Assembly (NCBI RefSeq): GCF_900100865.1
Contig: NZ_LT627734.1
Coordinates: 1-64,000, forward strand
Reading direction: 5' to 3'
From: Candidatus Aquiluna sp. UB-MaderosW2red
GTDB lineage: Bacteria > Actinomycetota > Actinomycetes > Actinomycetales > Microbacteriaceae
DNA length: 64,000 bases
The translations under genes were made by a program, and so were the position numbers. Shown here piece after piece: positions 18,952 through 26,249 of the stretch. The first letter of the stretch is position 1; every line of letters starts with the position of its first letter. A model generated the notes under the pieces. It did no database searches and was not told where the DNA came from. It saw only the letters and a list, made by a program, of their open reading frames with translations.

Positions 18952-19553
18952 TCTGCCACCGCAGTTTTTATCAGTGTGCGCAAGATCGAAGCCTCGATTT
19001 TGCCCAAAATTCTTGCGGTTACCTTGCCTTGTTTATCAATCACCAACGTGGTTGGCACAGCCTGCGGGCTAACTATCCCCGAAAACGCCAGCGAGACCGA
19101 TCCGGTTTGGGCATCCATCAGTGAGGGAAAGGTGATGCCGAAGTTGCGATCGAAAGCCAATGCGGTTGCAGCAGTGTCCCTAACATTCACCCCGATGAAC
19201 TGAACCCCCTCATCCTTGAACTCTTCGCTTAGTGCAGCCAGATCCGGTGCCTCCGCTCTGCAGGGCGCGCAAGCCGAATACCACCAATTCATCACAATTA
19301 CTTGACCAGCAAAGGCAGCCGAATCAAGCTGACCACCCGACTCGGTAACACCCGAAAAAGGTTCAAACCCGGGCCTTGAACCGAGGGAATATTCGGTAAC
19401 CGTGCCGTCTCCCGCGATGTAGTTCTTATTGTCTCCGGAGCGAAATTGCTCGGCCAAAGGGTCTTGGGTGCAGCCCATTAGGCTGAGCGCCAGAGAGCCG
19501 ACCAGCATAACCACCAGCCCAATAGACAGGGCTCTTGCGGTTTCACGCTTCAT
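18948..19553 (-). CDS. ResA/TlpA-like thiol-disulfide oxidoreductase lipoprotein
   Basis: A 201-residue lipoprotein: signal peptide ending in LSLMGC with lipidated Cys28, then a thioredoxin-like domain with the active site YSACAPCRAE (CxxC) and the cis-proline region SPQAVPTTLVID. It probably reduces apocytochrome c cysteines on the outer face using electrons from CcdA encoded just downstream. Its start overlaps the stop of the upstream phosphatase gene by four bases. Confidence 0.92.
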   Translation of the reverse strand: MKRETARALSIGLVVMLVGSLALSLMGCTQDPLAEQFRSGDNKNYIAGDGTVTEYSLGSRPGFEPFSGVTESGGQLDSAAFAGQVIVMNWWYSACAPCRAEAPDLAALSEEFKDEGVQFIGVNVRDTAATALAFDRNFGITFPSLMDAQTGSVSLAFSGIVSPQAVPTTLVIDKQGKVTARILGKIEASILRTLIKTAVAE

Positions 19554-20203
19554 ACCGCACCGCCATCAATTGCGTCCTTTTCGATGGAACTGGCGAACTC
19601 AACACCTGGTTCCCGGTAGTCAACCTCAACCAATTTGTCATCCCTAAATTCAAAAGAAGTGATCGAAGAAAGCGAGCAGCGCCTTGATCTTGGATCGTGG
19701 GGCAGAGCCAAGCCTTGAGTAGAACGGTAAAGCATCCAGATGGGAAGTTGATGGGAAACAATCACAACATCGCCCGGCAAATCGGTCGAACCATTCTCTA
19801 AAACAGAATCCAGCATGCGTGCCGAAATATCCACAAACGGCTCACCCCAGCTGGGCTTAGAAGGGTTGAGAAGTTTCAGGGCAAGGCTGGGGCGCTTGAG
19901 TACTGCCCTGGCGCCGATCTTGAGACCCCGAAATTCATTCCAAGGCTCAATCACACGCTCATCGAGAACTGGATCCAAGCCAAAAGCCTCAGCAATCGGC
20001 ATTGCTGATTGCTGAGCTCGCAATAAAGGCGAGGCGATTAATTTTCTAACGGAGCGCCCGGATGCCACCAGCGAATCGGCTGCCGCTTGGGCCATTTGTT
20101 CGCCAAGTTCGCTTAGTCCAAAGCCATCAATTCGCTCGTAAAGCACGCCTTCGGGATTAAAAACTTCGCCGTGGCGCACTAGATGGAGTCGAGAAGCGGG
20201 CAT
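19550..20203 (-). CDS. Histidine phosphatase family protein
   Basis: A 217-residue phosphoglycerate-mutase-like phosphatase. The catalytic phosphohistidine motif is LHLVRHGEV, with the second arginine in SPLLRAQQSA, the acidic VIEPWNEF and the late histidine in VIVSHQLP. I start at ATG 20203 (MPASRLHLVRHG): TAAACT lies seven bases upstream, giving a leaderless transcript, and the extra residues from ATG 20245 do not fit the family. The substrate is unknown; it is the first gene of the ResA-CcdA-ResB-CcsB run. Confidence 0.88.
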   Translation of the reverse strand: MPASRLHLVRHGEVFNPEGVLYERIDGFGLSELGEQMAQAAADSLVASGRSVRKLIASPLLRAQQSAMPIAEAFGLDPVLDERVIEPWNEFRGLKIGARAVLKRPSLALKLLNPSKPSWGEPFVDISARMLDSVLENGSTDLPGDVVIVSHQLPIWMLYRSTQGLALPHDPRSRRCSLSSITSFEFRDDKLVEVDYREPGVEFASSIEKDAIDGGAV

Positions 20204-20260
20204 ACCAAAAAGTTTACCCTCGCTAAACTTGGGTAAATACCGCAATCTCTAAGGAATCCG

Positions 20261-21571
20261 ATGCAAAACCGCTCACTCATTTCTCAACTGCAGACCCTCG
20301 AAGACGGTCCGGTCAAAATTGGTGGCTGGGTGGAGACCCTCAGGGATCAAAAGCGGATTCAGTTCATCATCATCCGCGATGAATCGGGCAGTGTTCAGGT
20401 CACCTACCCGAGACCACAAGATGAGGATGCTCTGGCGGACTTAGTATCCTCACTTGCCAGCGGCTCTTTTGTCGAGATTGAAGGCAACCTCAAGCACGAT
20501 GAGCGTGTGAAGCTCGGTGGCATTGAGATTCTTTTGACCGATCTAACTCTTGTCTCCCAATCACTACCTGATAGCCCAATCGCCGAGGACACCTCAATAG
20601 ATAAGCGCCTGGACTGGAGATTCTTGGACATGCGGCGCCCAGAGCTAAACCTGATGCTGCGAATCCAGACCACCCTCGAGCAAACCTGGCGTGAAATTTG
20701 GCTAGAAAACGACTTCATTGAGATTCACTCCCCCAAGCTGATGGGCTCTCCTTCGGAATCTCATGCTGAGCTATTCAAGCTCGAGTACTTTGACACCCAC
20801 GCATACCTAGCGCAGAGCCCGCAGTTTTATAAGCAGATGGCTATGAGCGCAGGCCTTGGCAAGATATTCGAGATTGGCTCAGTCTTCCGAGCTGACCCAT
20901 CCTTCACCTCAAGGCACGCCACCGAGTTTGTCTCAGTGGACATGGAGATGAGCTGGATCGATAGCCATCAGGATGTCATGGCGTTCCAGGAGCAGCTTTT
21001 GTCACGCGCAATCGCAAAGGTGAAAGAAAAGTTTGGTGCAGAAATCGAAAAGCTTTACGGCATCGACATAAAGGTGCCGACCATTCCTTTCCCAAGAATC
21101 CCGTTAGCCGAGGCACACCAGATTGTTGAGAAGCGTGGCTATAAAGTTCCTCGCCAAGATGGCGATTTAGACCCTGAGGGCGAGCGCCAGATTGCCGCCC
21201 ATGTCGCAGAAGAACTGGGCCACGAGTTTGTCTTTTTGACCGACTACCCGAAGAATATTCGCCCTTTTTATCACATGCGCCACGAGGACGACGACAGTCT
21301 TACAAAGAGTTATGACCTAGTTTTCAAGGGCACTGAGATCACTACCGGTGCCCAGCGTGAGCACCGGGTTGAGGTTTTGGAAAAGCAGATTCTTGAGAAG
21401 GGTTTGGAGCTTGAAAGCCTTGGTTTTTACCTAGACTTCTTCCGCTACGGCGCCCCGGCCCACGGTGGTTTCGGTATGGGGCTCACAAGGGTTGTAATGC
21501 TGCTGCTGGATCTGCCGAACATTCGCGAAGCCAGCTTCTTATTCCGCGGACCAAACCGCTTGACTCCTTAG
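20261..21571 (+). CDS. aspS: Aspartyl-tRNA synthetase, archaeal/eukaryotic-type (probably non-discriminating)
   Basis: Class II synthetase with an N-terminal OB-fold anticodon-binding domain (VKIGGWVETLRDQKRIQFIIIRD), motif 2 (FRADPSFTSRHATEF) and motif 3 (GFGMGLTRVVMLLL). At 436 residues it lacks the insertion domain of the roughly 590-residue bacterial AspRS and has the compact archaeal AspRS architecture. Enzymes of this type in bacteria often charge both tRNA-Asp and tRNA-Asn, the latter being amidated by GatCAB. AAGGAA lies about six bases before the ATG. Confidence 0.93.
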   Translation: MQNRSLISQLQTLEDGPVKIGGWVETLRDQKRIQFIIIRDESGSVQVTYPRPQDEDALADLVSSLASGSFVEIEGNLKHDERVKLGGIEILLTDLTLVSQSLPDSPIAEDTSIDKRLDWRFLDMRRPELNLMLRIQTTLEQTWREIWLENDFIEIHSPKLMGSPSESHAELFKLEYFDTHAYLAQSPQFYKQMAMSAGLGKIFEIGSVFRADPSFTSRHATEFVSVDMEMSWIDSHQDVMAFQEQLLSRAIAKVKEKFGAEIEKLYGIDIKVPTIPFPRIPLAEAHQIVEKRGYKVPRQDGDLDPEGERQIAAHVAEELGHEFVFLTDYPKNIRPFYHMRHEDDDSLTKSYDLVFKGTEITTGAQREHRVEVLEKQILEKGLELESLGFYLDFFRYGAPAHGGFGMGLTRVVMLLLDLPNIREASFLFRGPNRLTP

Positions 21572-21576
21572 TGCTA

Positions 21577-22032
21577 CTAAGTTCCAGCGCCAAAGAGGAC
21601 CATAGCTAAAGCTATACCGCCCGCCCACAACAAAGTCGCAACGCTTATGACAATCGAAGTCTTGAGGGGCTTTACGCCCGCTGCCACCGAAATAGCTGCT
21701 GCAAACTGAGTTCCAATAACAACCGGGCCCAGGGCGGCCATGCCGTAGATGCCCCATTTATCAAAGGATTGCTGCGCCTTTATGAAGCGCTTCGATTCTC
21801 CCTGCTTGCCCGCCTTTACTCGACGCGCCAGCATCCAGGCTCTAATCCTGTCACCTAGAAATGCGAATAGAAAGATTGTTAGAGCGTTCCCAAGCACTGC
21901 AAACAAAACCGTAAGCGTAGGATTCAGGCCGATCAAAATACCTATCGGGACCACAACAATTGCTTCGAACCAAGGAATCGCTCCCGCTATGAATACACCG
22001 AGAAAACCCAGCTGCTCTATATCAATAAACAT
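21577..22032 (-). CDS. Small multidrug export-type membrane protein (COG2426 family)
   Basis: A 151-residue protein with about four hydrophobic segments and a basic central loop (RRVKAGKQGESKRFIKAQQ). The N-terminal GVFIAGAIPWFEAIVVVPIGI and the FDKWGIYGMAALGPVVIGTQ segment match the putative small multidrug exporter family (PF06695). A transport role is only a family label. AAGGG lies five bases before the ATG. It ends six bases from the convergent aspS stop. Confidence 0.82.
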   Translation of the reverse strand: MFIDIEQLGFLGVFIAGAIPWFEAIVVVPIGILIGLNPTLTVLFAVLGNALTIFLFAFLGDRIRAWMLARRVKAGKQGESKRFIKAQQSFDKWGIYGMAALGPVVIGTQFAAAISVAAGVKPLKTSIVISVATLLWAGGIALAMVLFGAGT

Positions 22033-22070
22033 TCGGCCCTTCTGGTGGATTGAATTCCAAGGGTAGCAAA

Positions 22071-22262
22071 CTACTGAACCCAGTTCGCCAAGCTAGGCCC
22101 CGGGACATTCTCAAAGTGCTTAGTGTTATTGGTTACCAACGCAGCCCCGATGCCAATGGCGTGCTCGGCAATCAATATATCTAGGTAGCCATTGGCAAAC
22201 CCCGTTGCCCTGAGTGACTGCTTGGCCTCAGCTGCTGCCACAGCTTCAAGTTGATTGAACCG
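22071..22262 (-). pseudogene. Remnant of a VapC-type PIN-domain toxin (C-terminal half only)
   Basis: Minus-strand translation from 22262 to a TAG at 22071-22073 gives a 63-residue stretch containing YLDILIAEHAIGIGAALVT and NNTKHFENVPG, ending LANWVQ. This matches the C-terminal half of VapC ribonucleases, including the conserved Asp before LIA and the LVTNN motif. An in-frame TAG at 22263-22265 closes it upstream, there is no start codon, and the N-terminal catalytic half and any VapB antitoxin are absent. It is a dead toxin gene. Confidence 0.75.
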
Positions 22263-22279
22263 CTAAATTTCGGTGGCAA

Positions 22280-22438
22280 CTAAAAGCCCCCAGGCTGATC
22301 TTCGAACTTAGTCTGAGTGATCCCGATTTCAGCTGAATTCTCGTCTTTTTCAAGACTTACTTCCCGCCTTTGCAAAAGCCATCCGGCTGGAATGCGAACC
22401 TCCATTAAAAAAGGTTCAGCGCCAATCACATTCCTCAC
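22280..22438 (-). CDS. Short ORF, possibly the tail of a lost gene
   Basis: An open frame from GTG 22438 (or GTG 22429) to TAG 22280 codes 52 or 49 residues, including EPFLMEVRIPAGWLL and EVSLEKDENSAEIGI. The composition looks protein-like but no family is recognised, no ribosome-binding site is clear, and an in-frame TAA lies just upstream. It may be a fragment, or a genuine small protein. Confidence 0.3.
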   Translation of the reverse strand: MRNVIGAEPFLMEVRIPAGWLLQRREVSLEKDENSAEIGITQTKFEDQPGGF

Positions 22439-22492
22439 TCCGTCAGCTATAGCTATTTAGAGAGACGGGAGAAATGTGAAGCCGTTGGTTGA

Positions 22493-22768
22493 CTAAATCA
22501 GTTCTTTCAAAATCAGTTCATAAACCCGGTCGGCATCTAATCGCCACATCCCAGCCGCCCTGCCGTTTAGCAACAGCACCGGAATCTCCTCGGCGTATTT
22601 ATCCCGCAAATTTTCATCTTGATCGATGTCTAGGTCTTCGACAACGTATTCCACGCCCGGATGCTCGTGGGCAAAACGAGCTATGACCTGTGCGAGGACG
22701 TTTTGGGCGTCTTCGCATAAGTGGCAGCCCTGGCGGCCGATTAGCACTAAATGAATTGGAACAATCAT
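22493..22768 (-). CDS. Glutaredoxin-like protein (DUF836 type)
   Basis: A 91-residue thioredoxin-fold protein with an N-terminal CHLC redox motif (Cys15, Cys18) in LIGRQGCHLCEDAQ, the cis-proline region EEIPVLLLNGR, and a final helix. The length suits the one-domain glutaredoxin family often annotated as DUF836. Its redox partner is unknown. A -10 box TAGGCT is six bases before the ATG, so it is probably leaderless and divergent from the HAD phosphatase gene. Confidence 0.88.
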   Translation of the reverse strand: MIVPIHLVLIGRQGCHLCEDAQNVLAQVIARFAHEHPGVEYVVEDLDIDQDENLRDKYAEEIPVLLLNGRAAGMWRLDADRVYELILKELI

Positions 22769-22774
22769 GGCTCA

Positions 22775-22805
22775 AGCCTAGGTCCCCCATCTTGGGTCAT
22801 AGACT
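22775..22805. promoter_or_regulatory. Divergent leaderless promoter pair, glutaredoxin / HAD phosphatase
   Basis: TAGGCT on the minus strand (22780-22775) and TAGACT on the plus strand (22800-22805) each lie exactly six bases before a start codon (22768 ATG minus; 22812 GTG plus). Their upstream promoter parts must overlap. Confidence 0.55.
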
Positions 22806-22811
22806 AGGGCG

Positions 22812-23519
22812 GTGTCGGAGAATGAGCAGAAAAAACCCAAGCTGGAAGCAGCGTTTTTCGACGTTGACAACACCCTGGTGCGAGGCTCAACACCAATCAT
22901 TTTTGGAAAGCGAGCCTTTAGGGGCGGCGCAATCAAACGTCGCGATATCTGGAGCTTTGCTTTCGAGCAAATGATGTTCATTCGCAGGGGCGAGAAAAAC
23001 AACACCCTTTCTAGTTTTAAAGATCGCGCCTTGGCTCTGACCAAGGGTCACCCAATTAAAGAGTTGATGGACCTAATCGACGAGGTCTACATCAAAGACA
23101 TCAAACCAAGACTCTGGCCAGAGACTGTCCAAGCTGCTTTGGAACACCTAGCCCAGGGAAGAGAGGTTTGGCTTCTAACCGCAGCCCCGGTAGAGATAGC
23201 CGAGGCGATTGTCAAAGACCTGGGCCTCACCGGGGCCTTGGGAACAATAGTTGGCCATAAAGACGGCCTACTCACCGGGGAGCTCGTCGGTGAGCCGCTC
23301 CACGGCCAAGCCAAGCGCAAAGCCGCAGAGAAGCTAGCCAAAGAGCGGGGCATCAGCCTCAAGGGCTCCTACGCCTATTCCGACAGCGTGAACGACCTGC
23401 CTTTATTATCCCTAGTTGGCCATGCGGTTGCAGTGAACCCGGATTCCACCCTCAAGCGTCACGCAGAGGCGGCAGGCTGGGAAATCATGCGTTTTAAAAA
23501 ACGTGACCTCAAAGGGTAG
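22812..23519 (+). CDS. HAD-IB family phosphatase (SerB-like)
   Basis: A 235-residue haloacid-dehalogenase phosphatase with motif I FFDVDNTLVRG (nucleophile Asp), motif II LLTAAP, and motif III/IV YAYSDSVNDLPLL. The subclass I cap lies between motifs I and II. Members include phosphoserine phosphatases and lysophospholipid or sugar phosphatases; the substrate cannot be set here. The start is GTG, probably leaderless. A strong terminator follows seven bases after the stop. Confidence 0.87.
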   Translation: MSENEQKKPKLEAAFFDVDNTLVRGSTPIIFGKRAFRGGAIKRRDIWSFAFEQMMFIRRGEKNNTLSSFKDRALALTKGHPIKELMDLIDEVYIKDIKPRLWPETVQAALEHLAQGREVWLLTAAPVEIAEAIVKDLGLTGALGTIVGHKDGLLTGELVGEPLHGQAKRKAAEKLAKERGISLKGSYAYSDSVNDLPLLSLVGHAVAVNPDSTLKRHAEAAGWEIMRFKKRDLKG

Positions 23520-23525
23520 TTAAAG

Positions 23526-23552
23526 CAAAACCCCGCCGAGGGCGGGGTTTTG
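23526..23552. terminator. Bidirectional intrinsic terminator
   Basis: CAAAACCCCGCC and GGCGGGGTTTTG form a 12-bp perfect stem with a 3-base loop, with A-tract and T-tract inside the stem ends. It separates the HAD phosphatase gene (plus) from the bS22 gene (minus) and can serve both. Confidence 0.9.
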
Positions 23553-23559
23553 AAAAGTC

Positions 23560-23658
23560 TTACTTCTTGTTGCGACGCTGGTGGCGAGTCTTACGAAGTT
23601 GCTTGCGGTGCTTCTTCTTTGACATACGCTTGCGGCGCTTCTTGATAACTGAACCCAC
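23560..23658 (-). CDS. Small ribosomal subunit protein bS22 (AURKAIP1/COX24-domain protein)
   Basis: A 32-residue, extremely basic protein reading GSVIKKRRKRMSKKKHRKQL then RKTRHQRRNKK. This is the signature of the tiny actinobacterial protein found in mycobacterial 30S structures (bS22). The start is GTG 23658 with GAGG five bases upstream and the stop is TAA 23560. Its size puts it below common gene-calling cutoffs. It sits on its own between a terminator and the 2TM-domain gene. Confidence 0.93.
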   Translation of the reverse strand: MGSVIKKRRKRMSKKKHRKQLRKTRHQRRNKK

Positions 23659-23742
23659 GAAAACCTCACAAAACTTTTTGGAATGCCCAAGCGGGCAATT
23701 TCTAGAGTCTACTGCTTACGCCCAAGGCGCTCAACCTCTGCA

Positions 23743-23991
23743 TCAATATCGGCATCGGATTGGCTTATTCCCCAACTTGCCATAGGCCTCTAGTCCCATG
23801 AAAACTGCGCCGATGCCCATGCCAAAAATAACCCAGATCGGCCAAAAATAACTGCCTGGGCTAGTCAAAAACCAAATGGTGGCGGTGAGGGCAACTACCG
23901 CTAAGTAGACCCTGAGGTAGACCCGAAATTCTTGTTTGTTTTTGAGCTGCTTTTTAGCATACGCCCTGAGTTCAGAATCTAGCTGGGCCAC
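23743..23991 (-). CDS. 2TM-domain membrane protein with a frameshifted C-terminus
   Basis: 82 residues as read, with two helices (about 28-44 and 49-67) and an N-terminal amphipathic segment, matching the 2TM domain family (PF13239). After AYGKLG the frame ends in an unlikely NKPIRCRY tail. Removing one G from the GGGG run (23770-23773) instead gives GISQSDADIDAEVERLGRKQ and a stop at 23709, an acidic helical tail typical of such proteins. So the gene carries a one-base insertion, or the base is a sequence error. Its start shares a base with the ArsR-like stop. Confidence 0.75.
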   Translation of the reverse strand: MAQLDSELRAYAKKQLKNKQEFRVYLRVYLAVVALTATIWFLTSPGSYFWPIWVIFGMGIGAVFMGLEAYGKLGNKPIRCRY

Positions 23992-24593
23992 TATTTTCTT
24001 GAGACCTTCTGCTTTACCTCCTGGGCAAAGTGCGTCGCTTCGGACTTAACTTCTTCGACAACCTCTTCGACCTTTTGGCGGGCAAGCTTCTCGAAGTCCT
24101 TCACGGACTTTTCGGTTTCGACCCGGGCTTCGGCTAGCTTGCGGCCGAGTCGATGACCGAGGTCTTTCGGATCAATGTCTATCTCGAGCTCTTCTACTCT
24201 TTGACGAAGCGCCTCGGTGAGAAAACTGGAGCGCTCGGTTATCCAGTGGCCTAGCTTTTCGCCAGCGCTCGAAAGGTTGTGTGCCAGGTCGTCTTCTGCT
24301 TGGTCGGAGTCAAAACCTAGCGATAGAAAGTTGATCATCCAATCTTCGATTGCCTCCAGTGGTTCTGGGGTGACCGAATAAAAGCGCTTCTGACCCTCCT
24401 CGCGAGCCGACACTAAGCCGACCTCGCGAAGTGTCTTTAGGTGCTTGGAGACCGTCGGCTGACCGATTCCGGTTCGTTCCACAAGTTCGGTGACCGTAAG
24501 TTCTCCGGTGCCGCCAACAAGGTGAGAACCCAAAAGTGTTTCAAGTAACTGCCTGCGAGTTGGATCCGCAACTGCCTCAAAGATATCTGCCAT
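23991..24593 (-). CDS. ArsR-family winged-helix regulator with a long amphipathic C-terminal extension
   Basis: A 200-residue protein. Residues 1-80 form an ArsR-type winged helix (ADIFEAVADPTRRQLLETLL; helix-turn-helix VTELVERTGIGQPTVSKHLK). No metal-binding cysteine motif is present. Residues from about 115 onward are almost all Lys/Glu-rich amphipathic helix (VEKSVKDFEKLARQKVEEVVEE-like heptads), suggesting a coiled coil or membrane-surface association. TAGGGT lies seven bases before the ATG. It overlaps the 2TM-domain start by one base and follows proC. Confidence 0.82.
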   Translation of the reverse strand: MADIFEAVADPTRRQLLETLLGSHLVGGTGELTVTELVERTGIGQPTVSKHLKTLREVGLVSAREEGQKRFYSVTPEPLEAIEDWMINFLSLGFDSDQAEDDLAHNLSSAGEKLGHWITERSSFLTEALRQRVEELEIDIDPKDLGHRLGRKLAEARVETEKSVKDFEKLARQKVEEVVEEVKSEATHFAQEVKQKVSRK

Positions 24594-24603
24594 GTTTCTA
24601 ACC

Positions 24604-25428
24604 CTACCCCTTCGCTATTTCTTCTGCTCTTCTAACTGCAGCCGCTAAACCGGCTGAGAAAATGCCCTTCAGATCAGCACCATCGAAGGTCTCAATGATT
24701 CTTTCGGTGGTTCCTTTCGGGCTGGTTACTTTCCGCCTTAGCTCAGCGGGTTCTTCGCCTGAAGTCTTTAGAAGTTCCAGCGAACCCCAGAACGTGTTCC
24801 TCACAAGAGTCTTGGCATCACTTTGGGAAAAGCCCTGCTCAATAGCTATTTTTTCCCACTGCTCAATAATGTAAAACACCCAACCCGGGCCGGAGCCGGA
24901 AATGGCACTGAGTGGGTTGATCATCTTTTCTTCGACAAGAATTGTTTCCCCGACCTTTGAAAACAACTCCATGGCCGCATCAATCGCGGCCTGTGACGCG
25001 GTCGAGGCGGCCGCCACCGCCGTGACGCCCATACCGACTAATGCTGGAGTGTTTGGCATGGAACGAATCAAATTCGGATTTTCCGGCACACCTTTGGCCA
25101 TGGTCTCGAGGGTTATGCCACCCGCCATGGAGATGATGACGGCATTTTTACCAATCTCACCCTGAATTTCTTCGAGCACCTGGGAAATCAAATACGGCTT
25201 CACGCCCAAAATAATTAGGTCGGCATCCCCGGCCATCAGCTGATTAGCTTCCTCTACCGTTTCAGTGGCCATAGCGCTGATGCCCATGTCTCTAAACTTT
25301 TTCGCGCTCGCCTCGGATCTAGTGGTGGCAGAGACCAGCACTTTGGAATGGCCGCTAGCCAGCAAGCCCTCTAGTACCGCCGAGCCCATAGACCCGGTTC
25401 CTAAAAAACAAACTCTTAGTTTTTCCAC
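24604..25428 (-). CDS. proC: Pyrroline-5-carboxylate reductase
   Basis: Final enzyme of proline synthesis, cytoplasmic and NAD(P)H-dependent. The Rossmann motif is FLGTGSMGSAVLEGLLASGH at the N-terminus, and the C-terminal signature covers SAISGSGPGWVFYIIEQW, RNTFWGSLELL and KVTSPKGTTERIIETF. At 274 residues it is family length. The start is GTG. It lies 10 bp downstream of a CPBP-type protease gene on the same strand. Confidence 0.95.
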   Translation of the reverse strand: MEKLRVCFLGTGSMGSAVLEGLLASGHSKVLVSATTRSEASAKKFRDMGISAMATETVEEANQLMAGDADLIILGVKPYLISQVLEEIQGEIGKNAVIISMAGGITLETMAKGVPENPNLIRSMPNTPALVGMGVTAVAAASTASQAAIDAAMELFSKVGETILVEEKMINPLSAISGSGPGWVFYIIEQWEKIAIEQGFSQSDAKTLVRNTFWGSLELLKTSGEEPAELRRKVTSPKGTTERIIETFDGADLKGIFSAGLAAAVRRAEEIAKG

Positions 25429-25438
25429 GATCTCAAGC

Positions 25439-26182
25439 TTAGGTGCCGAATAGGTAGGGGGCGGCTATCGGGTAGCCGATGAACACCACAACGTTCATTA
25501 GAGTGTGGGCGATTATCAAGGGGGCCACCCTGCCGGTTTTATAAAACACCCACCCGAATAACAGCCCCATCAAAAAATTACCCAAGAATCCAGAGAACCC
25601 CTGATAAAGGTGATAAGTGCCCCGAATCAAGCTTGAGGCGATAATCAGCACCGCCATGGAATACCTGGGGTTTATCAATTTGAGCTTCCCAATGAAAAAC
25701 CCCAACATGATGATTTCTTCTTGCAGCCCCGCTCGAAGCGCAGCCAGCACCAAAACTGGAATGCTCCACCAGTTATCAGCCAGGGCGGATGGGATAATTT
25801 GAGAAGTTAAGCCAAATTCCAATGCGAGCCAATAAAGCCCGATTCCGGGAATCCCGATTCCAGCCGCAATCAAAGCCGCAATCCCAAAATCCTTCGGCCT
25901 GGGAATTGCACCAATGTTGATTTGATCGAGTCTCAGAAAATAAAGCGCCAGCAAAACCGGCACCAAAGACAGGGTGATCGAAGCGATCTGACTCACCAGA
26001 TCTAACCAGGGGTTCTGCGCCAGTGGCTGGTTAATGGTTGTGACACTCCCGGCCAACCCGACAGATGAGTTCAGCTTTCTCAAGAGACTCAGCACTGAAT
26101 AGATGGCGCTCGCGCCTAGTGACACGAAAAGCACCAGAAGCAGTTCGTGCTTATGGTTTCTCAGATTCAAAGGGCTATCCAC
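25439..26182 (-). CDS. CPBP-family intramembrane protein (CAAX protease/bacteriocin-processing type)
   Basis: A 247-residue membrane protein with six to eight helices. The family glutamates are in AGLQEEIIMLGFF, a histidine in RGTYHLYQGFSG and a late APLIIAHTLMN histidine. The arginine usual in the EExxxR motif is not at its expected place, so activity is uncertain. The GTG start has GGAG upstream. Substrates for this family are mostly unknown. Confidence 0.82.
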   Translation of the reverse strand: MDSPLNLRNHKHELLLVLFVSLGASAIYSVLSLLRKLNSSVGLAGSVTTINQPLAQNPWLDLVSQIASITLSLVPVLLALYFLRLDQINIGAIPRPKDFGIAALIAAGIGIPGIGLYWLALEFGLTSQIIPSALADNWWSIPVLVLAALRAGLQEEIIMLGFFIGKLKLINPRYSMAVLIIASSLIRGTYHLYQGFSGFLGNFLMGLLFGWVFYKTGRVAPLIIAHTLMNVVVFIGYPIAAPYLFGT

Positions 26183-26249
26183 GCTCTAGTTCTCCACATT
26201 CTTGCTGAGTCAAAGTTTAGGTGTTGGTGCAAGGGGGTAGTTTTATCAG

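Larger units (their letters stand above)
22033..22492. other. Gap holding gene remnants (vapC fragment and a short ORF)
   Basis: No intact gene of normal size. The minus strand shows a decayed PIN-domain toxin (22071-22262) and a separate short open frame (22280-22438) described in their own entries. The remaining bases show nothing I can interpret. Confidence 0.6.
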
